Origin: a bacterium
GTDB taxonomy: Bacteria; Bacillota; Clostridia; Lachnospirales; Lachnospiraceae
Reading direction: 5' to 3'
Length of the DNA: 64,000 nt
NCBI GenBank assembly: GCA_030524675.1
Contig: JAUNGE010000008.1
Span: 24,974-88,973 of the forward strand
The translations under genes were made by a program, and so were the position numbers. The notes under the pieces were generated by a model. It was not told where the DNA came from, ran no database searches, and worked only from the letters and a program-made list of their open reading frames with translations. Shown piece after piece: positions 29,501 to 37,136 of this stretch (positions are counted from its first letter, which is position 1; every line of letters starts with the position of its first letter).

Positions 29501-30852
29501 TCCTGCAGACAATTTCCAAGCTCCACTTCTCGAAGCACCTGACAGCGCTTGAACACCTTTGCCTCCAAAACACGCAGTTTGTGCGGCAATTCTGCGCGAA
29601 TCAGCTTCACACAGTTCTCAAACGCACTCTCCCTAATGCGTTCCAGATTCTTTGGAAGCGGAATGGTCTGCAGCAGAAGGCAATCTCGAAAAGCACCTGC
29701 GCCGACTTCTTTTACACTCTCAGGAAGAATGACCCTATCAATGGCCTCATTTTTCGCAAATGCGCCCTCTCCAATCACAGTAATTCCATCTGGCACCACC
29801 ACCCGCGACTCTGCACCCAAATACTGCAAAAGAATCGTACCGCTGATTCTGAAATTTCCCAGGACCTGCCTATGAATCTGCTTTACCAGTTCCGGCACTT
29901 CTTCCGATACCGTTTTTGACATGCCTTCTGCTGCCATTTTTCTGGAATGTTCCAGAATTCCTGTTATCTGATACACTGTTCTATCTGCAGCCTGAATCTC
30001 CTTCAATGTCGTACAATTTTTAAATGCATCTTCGCAGACCTGTATTTTTGACATATCGCCTGAAAATGTCACTTTCTCCAGATTGATACAATTTCGGAAC
30101 GCACGACTCTCAATCACACGCAGCGATTGGGGCAGTTTCACAGATAGAATTCCCCGCTTATCAAAGAAACAGCTTTTTCCAATTTCCTCAATTCCTTCTG
30201 GAATCTCCACATGCTTGATATTTGTCAAAAATCTAACCAGACACCTTCCATCCAGCTCCATCATCCGCAGAATATCTTCTGCAATCGCCTGAATTACTGC
30301 AGGCACTGCACATTCTCCCGTCACCACATTCACAGCATTTCCGATATAATACGCCGTTTTTTCATCTGCAAATGCAATCTCCGCAATCCGTCCGCACCCG
30401 TTGAACACATCACAGATACAGTCAACATCCAGTTCTCTGGAAATCTGCAGTTTTCTCAGAGAAACATCGTTTAAAAATACCTGTTTTCCTAGTTTTGTTA
30501 CTCCAGGCATACAAATTTCTTCCAGGCTGTCACAGTATAAAAAAACACAGTTTCCAAGCTCCAGAACCGATGGTGGAAGTGTGATTTGCCTTAGAGCATG
30601 ACAGCGGTGAAATGCATACTCTCCAACCTCCGTCACTCCATCCGGAATCCGCACTTCCTGCAATTTCCGGCACCCCTTAAAAGCATGTGCCCCAATTTTT
30701 TTGAGTCCCTGCGGCAGCACCACCTTCTCAAGAGAGACGCAGCCCTTAAAGGCGCCCTCACCGATTGTATGAACCTCGTGCGGCACTACCACCTCCGTCT
30801 CCCGCAGCGTATAGGATTCCAAGACACCTTCTTTTATCAAAAATCCATCCAT
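26545..30852 (-). CDS. giant BspA-type leucine-rich repeat protein without signal peptide
   Basis: 1435 residues built almost entirely of LRR_5 (BspA/TpLRR) repeats of about 23 residues, such as IGEGAFKGCVSLEKVVLP and IGAHAFKGCRKLQEVRIP, with short non-repeat stretches; one charged, Lys/Glu-rich linker lies near residues 780-820. No signal peptide, membrane span, LPxTG motif or dockerin is visible, so it should stay in the cytoplasm, whereas most BspA proteins are at the surface. GAAGGGGATACGAA precedes the ATG. The role is unknown; protein binding is the usual LRR task. Confidence 0.9.
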   Translation of the reverse strand: MDGFLIKEGVLESYTLRETEVVVPHEVHTIGEGAFKGCVSLEKVVLPQGLKKIGAHAFKGCRKLQEVRIPDGVTEVGEYAFHRCHALRQITLPPSVLELGNCVFLYCDSLEEICMPGVTKLGKQVFLNDVSLRKLQISRELDVDCICDVFNGCGRIAEIAFADEKTAYYIGNAVNVVTGECAVPAVIQAIAEDILRMMELDGRCLVRFLTNIKHVEIPEGIEEIGKSCFFDKRGILSVKLPQSLRVIESRAFRNCINLEKVTFSGDMSKIQVCEDAFKNCTTLKEIQAADRTVYQITGILEHSRKMAAEGMSKTVSEEVPELVKQIHRQVLGNFRISGTILLQYLGAESRVVVPDGITVIGEGAFAKNEAIDRVILPESVKEVGAGAFRDCLLLQTIPLPKNLERIRESAFENCVKLIRAELPHKLRVLEAKVFKRCQVLREVELGNCLQEIKEQAFYGCRALKQVELGEELKKIGDMAWYRCDGLPEITVPSGVQYVGNLAFAESGIKKARILGSGVGWGRDIFTGCKRLRSVQLEQGVQHIPDRFAYHCEKLKQIQLPESLESVGRNVWEGTLFLKEWTEKTQEIEETQEPIFWDGRYLKGEVRIPEGTRIVAGGACYGNKEITQVHIPKSVTWVGAAAFKGCSALQCVHWHANTNILEAEVFAGDTALRSVKKEVVSEKETSWREIGDRAFYGCANIQCVNLNGTLKIGKEAFFGCREWKEIGISDKKPPEKIGFVYIGENAFGQAEFLEKAAAERQNEKDREKKKTGWTVENRGAEKTGENGETNGICIIGGVVVSGEFAAGEVCLPEGITGIAPFAFSRNPNLTRITFPKSLVWVGDGAFWGCQKLQAFEFSGKIRQIGGRAFEKCTNLQKVCVEAEHIGQGAFRYCTKLKEAQLSGLTVLEESLFEGCMALYVCEYGGIVQEIKEQAFSGCAALEQIDLRHVKRVGRYAFAGCCRLRQITLANGRAALERETVIEAHAFDDCCALKEVRIENAKTEKLHERDVALCVREYAFSGCTALQYVRLDGRVWEFQEYRTILDDKIPEIVRILFHSAMSCFAVEREEELCGYCGSARYVKIPQGIRTIRAEVFKDALMLEKVEIPASVEYIGARAFHGTAWMAERQQESPMVIVNHMLLDGSACSGEVVVPKDIRLVCGWAFANGMEITKIRFLSERVRVEEYAFRNCIYLKEIILADGSAFRMGGIEDRHKELPPLVHQAVMERLNCFKTDENGVLRECTGNISRLALAHGITEIADTVFQDGNLLTEVTLTGNVRKIGKGAFARCKWLRSVTQVQSVAELGEMAFSGCGNLETIEPFQALKKIGARAFEHCTSLREIIVPDGVEEIPARAFYRCHALRRVILPDSVKKIGKEAFAFCRTLEEIQVGQSGLIELEGQNESGEIWLSGSCIQVEERAFVGCKSLLAPTHIIYEE

Positions 30853-30905
30853 TTCGTATCCCCTTCTTTTCGCATATCTATATCCTGCATTCCGTCTTTC
30901 TGCAG

Positions 30906-31856
30906 CTAAGAAACCTCAAAAATTCTCTCCAGAATCTCTTCCAGTTCTTCCATACTCCCGCACTGATACAGCTTTTCCTTGTACTTTTTCGTCCCTTTTC
31001 GTTTTTTCATCCCATAGGAAGCCAATTTTCGCAGATATCCCATCGAAAACGTCTCATCATAATAACGACTGACCAGCGCAGTCTGTTCCCTCATTATCTC
31101 CAAAAACGATTTTTCGCAGTTTTTTCCTGTCAACTCACTGAAAATAAAAGGATTCTCCAGTGCATACCGCGCAAGCATCACACCGTCCGTCCCCGTTCTT
31201 TCCATCATTCTATCTGCATCCTCTGCCGAAAAAATCCCGCCGTTTGCAATCACAGGAATCGAGACAACGGCCTTGGCACGCTCTATCTCCTCATAATCCA
31301 CTTCTCCATCGTACATCATACTTCGCGTGCGCCCATGAATGGTTATCATGTCAGCTCCCGCTTCCTCGCACATGCGGGCAAATTCGGCAGCAATTTTTTG
31401 GTCCTCACGAATTCCAATCCGGCACTTGACTGTCACCAGCTTTCCGCTTTTTTTGCACCCGCGGATAATAGCAGACGCCCTTGCCAAATCCGTCATCAGA
31501 GCACTTCCCTCCCCACTCTTAAACACATTGGGTACCGGACACCCCATATTGATATCAATCACATCAAACGATGCCAACAGCTCGCTGCCGGCCATTCGTT
31601 CCATCACTCTCGCATCGCCGCCCAACAGCTGAACCGCTTTTATCTTCTCATCCTTGTCTGTCAGCAGAAGGCGCTTTGTCGCTTTATCCTGATATTTCAG
31701 AGCATTCGCGCTCACCATCTCCGTAAAGCAAAGTCCCGCTCCCAACTCGCTCACCAGCCGCCGGAACGGATAACAGGTATAACCGGCAAGCGGTGCCATC
31801 AGGACATTGGATGGCAGCAGCAGATGCCCCAGCCGAAGATTTCGTATCTCCATCAT
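30906..31856 (-). CDS. dus: tRNA-dihydrouridine synthase
   Basis: 316-residue FMN enzyme that reduces uridines in tRNA. MAPLAGYTCYPFR is the N-terminal FMN segment, NMGCPVPNVFKSGEGSAL holds the catalytic cysteine, and TVKCRIG, TIHGRTR and NGGIFS are the usual DusB-type motifs. GGGAGGAAATC lies before the ATG pair at 31856/31853, which I prefer to an upstream start at 31898. It may be transcribed through from the thi operon or from its own promoter. Confidence 0.93.
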   Translation of the reverse strand: MMEIRNLRLGHLLLPSNVLMAPLAGYTCYPFRRLVSELGAGLCFTEMVSANALKYQDKATKRLLLTDKDEKIKAVQLLGGDARVMERMAGSELLASFDVIDINMGCPVPNVFKSGEGSALMTDLARASAIIRGCKKSGKLVTVKCRIGIREDQKIAAEFARMCEEAGADMITIHGRTRSMMYDGEVDYEEIERAKAVVSIPVIANGGIFSAEDADRMMERTGTDGVMLARYALENPFIFSELTGKNCEKSFLEIMREQTALVSRYYDETFSMGYLRKLASYGMKKRKGTKKYKEKLYQCGSMEELEEILERIFEVS

Positions 31857-31965
31857 GATTTCCTCCCGCTTATCTTCTTCATCATATAGAAACATCACTA
31901 CATATTGCTGCCTTAAAATCAGTAGCTTTGCAATGATACGATTACTTCCAGTTTAACCAAAAACA

Positions 31966-32027
31966 GGAGAAAAAACAATCGTTTCTTCGCTACATTATCA
32001 TATCGAACAAACGATTGTTTTGTCTCC
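31966..32027 (-). terminator. long hairpin after the thi operon, probable terminator
   Basis: GGAGA (31966-31970) pairs with TCTCC (32023-32027); inside, AAAACAATCGTTT pairs with AAACGATTGTTTT, and then TTCG with CGAA, giving 22 pairs with only two mismatches around a 14-base loop. On the minus strand UGUUUUUGG follows. This could end the thi transcript before dus. Confidence 0.5.
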
Positions 32028-32032
32028 ATGTG

Positions 32033-32116
32033 TTTGTTATACTTCGTCTATAACAAAGCGGGCAAGCCTGCCTCAGCCTTCCAACTTTTCACTCATGAGG
32101 GGCTTGACTGCTTTGT
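32033..32116 (-). other. two overlapping inverted repeats with mutually exclusive pairing
   Basis: TTTGTTATA (32033-32041) can pair with TATAACAAA (32049-32057). ACAAAGC (32053-32059) can instead pair with GCTTTGT (32110-32116), extended by CAAGCC/GGCTTG and CCTCA/TGAGG. The shared bases 32053-32057 cannot be in both helices. It lies between thiD and dus. Confidence 0.45.
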
Positions 32117-32153
32117 GCGCCATGAAAAAAATAAGAGTTGAAAAAAATGAAAA

Positions 32154-33017
32154 TTACAGAATACTGTGCGAAAAGCTCTCTTCTGCATGTACCATATGAT
32201 TCAGGGGGCCGTTTCCCTTTCCCAAATCCAAACCAAAATTCAGCGCTCTGCCAAGATATATCTTTGCCTGGCGCACACTCTCTTCCAGTGATTTTCCTGC
32301 TGCCAACCCGCAGGCAATCGCAGAAGACAGCGTACAGCCTGTACCATGATTGTTCGGATTTTGAATTCTTTGCGCCGAAAACCAGGTAACCTTCCTTTCC
32401 ATTTCACATGTTTGAAATTCCTTTTGGCAGAGTATATCATCCGCACTGCCTGTCCGATGGCCGCCTTTTACCAGAACTGCCTGATACGTTTCACAGAGCA
32501 GCTTTGCTGCCGCCTCCATATCCTGCCTGTTCCGGATGGAAAGTCCAGTCAATACTTCTGTTTCTGGAATGTTGGGAGTGATAAGGGACGCCAACGGCAT
32601 CAAATGTTCTGTCAGTGCTGACATAGCGTCCTCATTTAGAAGCCTGCGTCCGCTGGTCGAGATCATCACAGGGTCCAAAATTATATTTTTTGCCTGATAC
32701 TGCCTCAGTTTTTCTGCCACAATTTCCACGGCAGAAACTTCTCCCAGCATCCCGATTTTCACTGCCTCCGGCCTGATATCTGTAAAAATACAGTCCAGCT
32801 GTTTTCCTATCATCTCGGCCGGAATCTGTGAGATTCCATACACACCTGTCGTATTCTGCGCTGTGACTGCTGTAATCACACTCATTCCATAGACACCGAA
32901 TGCAGACATAGTTTTTAAGTCTGCCTGAATCCCTGCACCGCCGCTGCAGTCCGATCCCGCAATAGTCAGTACCGTATGTATGCTGTCTGTTCCATGTATT
33001 ACAGGTATCTGATTCAT
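32154..33017 (-). CDS. thiD: hydroxymethylpyrimidine phosphate kinase
   Basis: 287 residues. Phosphorylates HMP and HMP-P to give HMP-PP for thiamine synthesis. TIAGSDCSGGAGIQADLK near the N-terminus binds pyrimidine and phosphate; DPVMISTSG, VLVKGGH and NNHGTGCTLSSAIA are ribokinase-family motifs. The ATG at 33017 overlaps the thiE stop (ATGA). Last gene of the thi operon. Confidence 0.95.
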   Translation of the reverse strand: MNQIPVIHGTDSIHTVLTIAGSDCSGGAGIQADLKTMSAFGVYGMSVITAVTAQNTTGVYGISQIPAEMIGKQLDCIFTDIRPEAVKIGMLGEVSAVEIVAEKLRQYQAKNIILDPVMISTSGRRLLNEDAMSALTEHLMPLASLITPNIPETEVLTGLSIRNRQDMEAAAKLLCETYQAVLVKGGHRTGSADDILCQKEFQTCEMERKVTWFSAQRIQNPNNHGTGCTLSSAIACGLAAGKSLEESVRQAKIYLGRALNFGLDLGKGNGPLNHMVHAEESFSHSIL

Positions 33018-33721
33018 AAAATCTTTTCCACCTTTTCTCTCAAATCTCTGGCGGCGGCCCGAACATGCTCGCATGTCCTTTTTCCAAAAATTCCGGATAC
33101 CACGGCTGCCCCTGCCATACCACTTCCGGCAAGCTGTTCCACATTGTCTTTGTTGATGCCGCCAATCGCCACTACAGGAATCGGCACACTCTGGCAGATA
33201 GCCTGCAAGGTCTCAAAATTCATATATTTTGCATCCTGCTTTGTCACGGAACCGAACATGGCGCCGCTTCCCAGATAATCCGCACCTGCTCGGTATGCCG
33301 CCTGCGCCTGCTCCACAGTTTTTGCGGTCACTCCCAGAATTCGAGAATCCCCCAGTCTCTTTCTCGCCTCTTCTGCCGGCATATCGCCCTGCCCCATATG
33401 CACTCCGTCCGCGCCGCACGCCAGTGCTACTTCTATCTTGTCATTGATAATCAGCGGAACTTTGTATTTCTCTGTCAATTCTCTTACCTTGCATGCCCGC
33501 CTCAAAAAGGCCGCATCTTCCAGCTCTTTTTCACGAAGTTGTACCATAGAAGCGCCGCCTTGAATCGCCGCCTCTATCTGTGCCAGAAATTCTTCATCAT
33601 CGTTTGAGAAATGCGGGTCCGTCACAGCATACAGACACAGGCTGCGGCGAATCCATGCATTCCGCTCTTTTTCTGCTTCTTTTCTTATTTCTATGTTCCC
33701 ATTTTTTTCTACTTTTTCCAT
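33014..33721 (-). CDS. thiE: thiamine phosphate synthase
   Basis: 235 residues. Joins HMP-PP and thiazole phosphate to make thiamine phosphate. LYAVTDPHF, GGASMVQLREK, LIINDKIEVALACGADGVHMGQGDMP and VAIGGINKDN are the conserved loops of the TIM barrel. About 25 extra charged residues come before the barrel. I took ATG at 33721, just after the thiM stop at 33730; an upstream GTG at 33748 would overlap thiM. The stop overlaps thiD by four bases. Confidence 0.94.
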   Translation of the reverse strand: MEKVEKNGNIEIRKEAEKERNAWIRRSLCLYAVTDPHFSNDDEEFLAQIEAAIQGGASMVQLREKELEDAAFLRRACKVRELTEKYKVPLIINDKIEVALACGADGVHMGQGDMPAEEARKRLGDSRILGVTAKTVEQAQAAYRAGADYLGSGAMFGSVTKQDAKYMNFETLQAICQSVPIPVVAIGGINKDNVEQLAGSGMAGAAVVSGIFGKRTCEHVRAAARDLREKVEKIL

Positions 33722-33729
33722 TTTATGTA

Positions 33730-34641
33730 TTACTGCCTTTCTCTCCAAAACATTTTCGCTCGTTCTTCCAATGTCTCATCTTCCAGCAAACTCATGGCAT
33801 CCATAAAAAAGCAATAAAAGCTTCCAGTTCCGCCGGACCGCGCCGCTGTCTTTTCATATGCCATTTCTCCGCAGATACCATGCGCTGCCACTGCCCAGGC
33901 AGAAGCAGCCAACCTTTCGGAAAACGTCTTAGGACAAGCTGCCAAAAAGGCCGCCAAAATTCCATCTAACATACAGCCGCTTCCTGTTATCCGTCCCATC
34001 CAGGGATGTCCGTTTTCTATCATGCACAGCCGCTTTCCGTCCGTCACAATATCCACTTCCCCTGTCATCACGACAATGCACTGCTGCTGTATTGCCAGTT
34101 TCGCAGCAATCTCCGCTTTGCTTTCCGCATTTTCACTTTTTGCAAGGTCGCTTTCCGATGCATCGATTCCGCATCTGCCTGTTTGCTCTGCAGTCACTTT
34201 TTCTGCCTTCTGCTTTGACTGTGCTTCCAGAAGAATCCGTATTTCTGAGCCATTTCCGCGTATCACAGTCACCGGAACTTCTGCTAGAATACGCAGCGCC
34301 GTTTCTCTTCGGAAAACCGAAGCGCCCACACCCACAGGGTCAAACACGATGGGATGCCCAAGTTCTGCCGCTTTTTTTCCTGCCAAAATCATGGACGGAA
34401 TCGTTCTTTCATCCAATGTTCCAATATTGATTACCAGAGCATCGCAGATACCTGTCACATCCTCCACTTCATGCACGCCCGATGCCATAATCGGGGAAGC
34501 ACCTGCGGCAAGCACAATATTTGCCACGCTCTGCGCTGTCACATAATTTGTAATACAATGAATTCGGGGACAGACACGGCGGATTTTCTGCATATGTCCT
34601 TCCGTTCTGTCCCCATTTTTCTTTTCCATCTTATTTCTCAT
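33730..34641 (-). CDS. thiM: hydroxyethylthiazole kinase
   Basis: 303 residues. Salvages the thiazole half of thiamine by phosphorylating it. CITNYVTAQSVANIVLAAGASPIM, DPVGVGAS, VIRGNGSEI, VVVMTGEVDIVTDG and GRITGSGCMLDGILAAF are the family motifs. Between about residues 150 and 190 there is an extra Lys/Glu/Ser-rich insert not seen in typical ThiM proteins of about 265 residues; it probably forms a surface loop. The ATG at 34641 has a weak binding site. Confidence 0.94.
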   Translation of the reverse strand: MRNKMEKKNGDRTEGHMQKIRRVCPRIHCITNYVTAQSVANIVLAAGASPIMASGVHEVEDVTGICDALVINIGTLDERTIPSMILAGKKAAELGHPIVFDPVGVGASVFRRETALRILAEVPVTVIRGNGSEIRILLEAQSKQKAEKVTAEQTGRCGIDASESDLAKSENAESKAEIAAKLAIQQQCIVVMTGEVDIVTDGKRLCMIENGHPWMGRITGSGCMLDGILAAFLAACPKTFSERLAASAWAVAAHGICGEMAYEKTAARSGGTGSFYCFFMDAMSLLEDETLEERAKMFWRERQ

Positions 34642-34861
34642 CACTTTCTCTTTGTCTTCTTTTTCTGTTCTATCATTATACTTACATTATACTTATATTC
34701 TACACTATGCTCTCTTTTCTTCCTCTTGTGCAGACTCCTAGCACATACGATAGCTATAAAAAATCCCAGCCAATGCCCAACCACTCTGCTTCCAGATACT
34801 AGATATACCCGGATACCAGCGCGGCTGGACATTAGATGTGCTTGATTTTCCTATTTTTTCT

Positions 34862-35371
34862 TTATTCTGCTGTCAGCAGATGATTCAGATACCCGAACGC
34901 ACCTGATTTTGACAAGATTCCGACAAGTATAATCGCAATCACGGTACCGCATCCTGTACTCATCAAAAATGGCATGACATACATAAACAGCGCCGCTTCT
35001 TTTCCCATCAAAAAAGTGGCTACCGGATAGCAAAGCATTCCGCCCAGAATTCCCGTTCCGAATACCTCACCCACATACGCAGCTGCCAGTTTTCCTGTCT
35101 TTTGATACAGGAATCCACACAGGAATGCCCCGACCATGCTGCCAGGGAATGCCAAGAGACTTCCGGTTCCCAGAAGATTTCGGATCAGGGATGTACAAAA
35201 CGCCATGGCAACGGCATATCCTGGTCCCAAAAATACACCTGCCATCACATTGCACAAATGCTGAACCGGAAAACATCTGGAAGCGCCAATGGGGATAGAA
35301 AAACTGGACATTGCCACAGCCACCGCTACCATCATGCCGCTGATTGTAAGTTTTCGTAAATTCATTTTCAT
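34862..35371 (-). CDS. thiW: thiazole-uptake S component of an ECF transporter, ThiW
   Basis: 169-residue membrane protein with about five to six spans. SSFSIPIGASRCFPVQHLCNV near residue 25 and the GTGSLLAFPGSMVGAF segment match ThiW, the predicted thiazole-binding S component of energy-coupling-factor transporters. AGAGGAAAATACA precedes the ATG. Its place next to thiM fits uptake followed by phosphorylation. EcfA and EcfT are not in the window and are probably shared. Confidence 0.92.
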   Translation of the reverse strand: MKMNLRKLTISGMMVAVAVAMSSFSIPIGASRCFPVQHLCNVMAGVFLGPGYAVAMAFCTSLIRNLLGTGSLLAFPGSMVGAFLCGFLYQKTGKLAAAYVGEVFGTGILGGMLCYPVATFLMGKEAALFMYVMPFLMSTGCGTVIAIILVGILSKSGAFGYLNHLLTAE

Positions 35372-35395
35372 TGTATTTTCCTCTTATATTTCGCA

Positions 35396-36706
35396 TCATT
35401 CGTCATAAATATTGACAATCTCGCCATCCAGAATCCGGTTCATATTCTTCACAGCACAGAAGTTTCCGCACATGGAGCAGGTATCTTCCTTCTCCGGTTT
35501 TGCGGAAGCGCGGTAATTTCTCGCCTTCTCTGGGTCAATGGCAAGCTCAAACATGCGCTCCCAGTCCAATTTCTTTCTCGCCAGACTCATCTGGTAATCC
35601 CAGTCTTTTGCCCCTTTGATGCCCTTTGCAATGTCTGCTGCATGAGCTGCGATGCGGGAAGCGATAATTCCTTCTTTTACATCGTTGACATCGGGAAGAC
35701 GCAGATGTTCTGCCGGTGTCACATAACACAAAAACGATGCGCCGTATGTCGCAGCGATTGCTCCGCCGATTGCTGCCGTGATATGGTCATATCCAGGGGC
35801 GATGTCTGTCACAAGCGGTCCCAATACATAGAAAGGCGCGCCCTTACAGATAGTCTGCTGAATCTCCATGTTTGCCTTAATCTGATTTAACGGCATATGG
35901 CCTGGTCCCTCAATGATAACCTGCACGTTTTTCTCCCATGCACGTCTCGTCAGCTCTCCCAGTGTCACCAACTCTTCAATCTGAGAAATATCGGATGCAT
36001 CCTCGATACATCCAGGACGGCACGCATCACCCAGGCTCATAGTCACATCATACTGCTGGCAAATCTCCAGAATCTCGTCATAATGCTCATAAAATGGGTT
36101 CTCGCATCCTGTCATCTCCATCCATGCAAAGATGATGGAACCACCTCTGGATACAATGTTTGTCAGACGCTTTGCCTCTTTAAATCTCTTAGCAGTCTGC
36201 TTATTGATTCCCACATGGATTGTCATAAAATCTACGCCGTCCTCTGCATGCATCCGCACAATATCAATCCATTCTTTCGAGGTGATTTCTTTCAGAGGTT
36301 TGTGATAATATACAACTGCATCGTAAATCGGTACGGTTCCGATAATAGCAGGACATTCTGCGGTCAGTTTGCGGCGGAATTTCTGGGTATCCCCAAAAGA
36401 ACTCAGGTCCATAATGGACTCTGCTCCCATCTCCACGGCATCTTTCACTTTCTCCAGCTCCATGTTTAAATCCTTGCAGTCTCTGGAAGTGCCCAGATTG
36501 ACATTGATTTTTGTCTTCAGCATGGACCCGATTCCGTTCGGATTCAGGCAAGTATGTACCTTATTCGCCGGAATTGCCACCTTTCCCTCTGCGACCAGCT
36601 TCATCAGCTCTTTCTCGTCAAACTGTTCCTTCTCTGCGACCAGTTTCATCTCTTTTGTGAGAATACCCTTTCTGGCTGCATCCATCTGTGTTGTGTAGTT
36701 CATCAT
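35396..36706 (-). CDS. thiC: phosphomethylpyrimidine synthase
   Basis: 436-residue radical SAM enzyme that rearranges aminoimidazole ribotide to HMP-P. The C-terminal cluster motif is CSMCGNFC (about residues 410-417), a CxxCxxxC spacing, one residue shorter than the CxxCxxxxC of the long ThiC form; this is the short anaerobe-type Thi[27 protein letters not shown] and [15 protein letters not shown] are conserved. It is the first gene after the TPP riboswitch. Confidence 0.95.
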   Translation of the reverse strand: MMNYTTQMDAARKGILTKEMKLVAEKEQFDEKELMKLVAEGKVAIPANKVHTCLNPNGIGSMLKTKINVNLGTSRDCKDLNMELEKVKDAVEMGAESIMDLSSFGDTQKFRRKLTAECPAIIGTVPIYDAVVYYHKPLKEITSKEWIDIVRMHAEDGVDFMTIHVGINKQTAKRFKEAKRLTNIVSRGGSIIFAWMEMTGCENPFYEHYDEILEICQQYDVTMSLGDACRPGCIEDASDISQIEELVTLGELTRRAWEKNVQVIIEGPGHMPLNQIKANMEIQQTICKGAPFYVLGPLVTDIAPGYDHITAAIGGAIAATYGASFLCYVTPAEHLRLPDVNDVKEGIIASRIAAHAADIAKGIKGAKDWDYQMSLARKKLDWERMFELAIDPEKARNYRASAKPEKEDTCSMCGNFCAVKNMNRILDGEIVNIYDE

Positions 36707-36830
36707 ATTTGTAACATTTCTCCTCTCTCATGCCATTTCTTATGCAAATATGTATGCAAAGGTGTTATGTAACTATATTTGGGATACTGCATATGCTGGG
36801 ATGCTTTTTCTGCCGCAGGAAAACATTCTG

Positions 36831-36883
36831 CCCTGAGGGCTTTTTGGTATAATAGGAAGCTCCAGAGGAGTCTCCTATGATAC
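36831..36883. repeat. 53-bp hairpin repeat, copy C, in the thiC leader
   Basis: CCCTGAGGGC is followed by a T-tract and the long inverted repeat GTATAATAGGA (36847-36857) with TCCTATGATAC (36873-36883), closed by CTCC-AGA-GGAG. 43 of 53 bases match 61718-61770, and the loop stem there is CTT-GAG-AAG, so pairing is kept while the bases change. On the minus strand it starts right after the riboswitch terminator U-tract. Confidence 0.7.
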
Positions 36884-36913
36884 AAAAAAAGTCCACATCC
36901 CGCGCAGGATATG
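36884..36913 (-). terminator. intrinsic terminator of the TPP riboswitch
   Basis: On the minus strand CAUAUCC pairs with GGGAUGUG (seven pairs, one G-U) around a UGCGCG loop and is followed by GAC and seven U. It lies between the aptamer and thiC, so it is the likely off switch when TPP is bound. Confidence 0.75.
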
Positions 36914-36949
36914 AACCAAAAAATACAAGCCAAAAAGCCTGGTACATAT

Positions 36950-37030
36950 TTCCCTACGTTGGCATTACCCAAATCAGGTTCTATAGGTCGAAGTTCGATT
37001 ACTTCCTCTCAGCCTGCATTACAAGCTCCC
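36950..37030 (-). promoter_or_regulatory. TPP riboswitch (THI element)
   Basis: The minus strand carries the THI-box landmarks in order: GGGAGC, GGCUGAGAGGAAG, a short variable stem, GAACCUGAUUUGGGUAAUG and CCAACGUAGGGAA. These match the conserved core of the TPP aptamer nearly base for base. It would turn off thiCWMED when thiamine pyrophosphate is plentiful. Confidence 0.97.
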
Positions 37031-37049
37031 TGTTCTTTTATTCTTTTCC

Positions 37050-37078
37050 ATCATAGCACTGTTTTTGGGGTCTGTCAA
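37050..37078 (-). promoter_or_regulatory. sigma-A promoter of the thi operon
   Basis: TTGACA (37073-37078) and TATGAT (37050-37055) on the minus strand are 17 bases apart. The start would be near 37043, about 13 bases before the aptamer. Together with the riboswitch, terminator and hairpin repeat this explains most of the 430-base gap 36707-37136. Confidence 0.75.
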
Positions 37079-37136
37079 CGCTGTTTCCATCATACATTGG
37101 TAATAACTTTTCTTTTGCGGAGTCCCACAACGTCCT

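Noticed and set aside
30765..31889. 374-codon open frame on plus across the dus gene
   Set aside because: dus has full family motifs on minus; the plus frame is His/Arg/Ser-rich and starts inside the LRR gene.
32033..32057. loxP-like recombination site
   Set aside because: The arms and the CTTCGTC core recall loxP, but the layout differs (9-bp arms, 7-base spacer) and no recombinase gene is near.
36847..36857. Promoter -10 box (TATAAT) in the hairpin repeat
   Set aside because: The TATAAT is part of the conserved stem in both copies and has no -35 box at the right distance.
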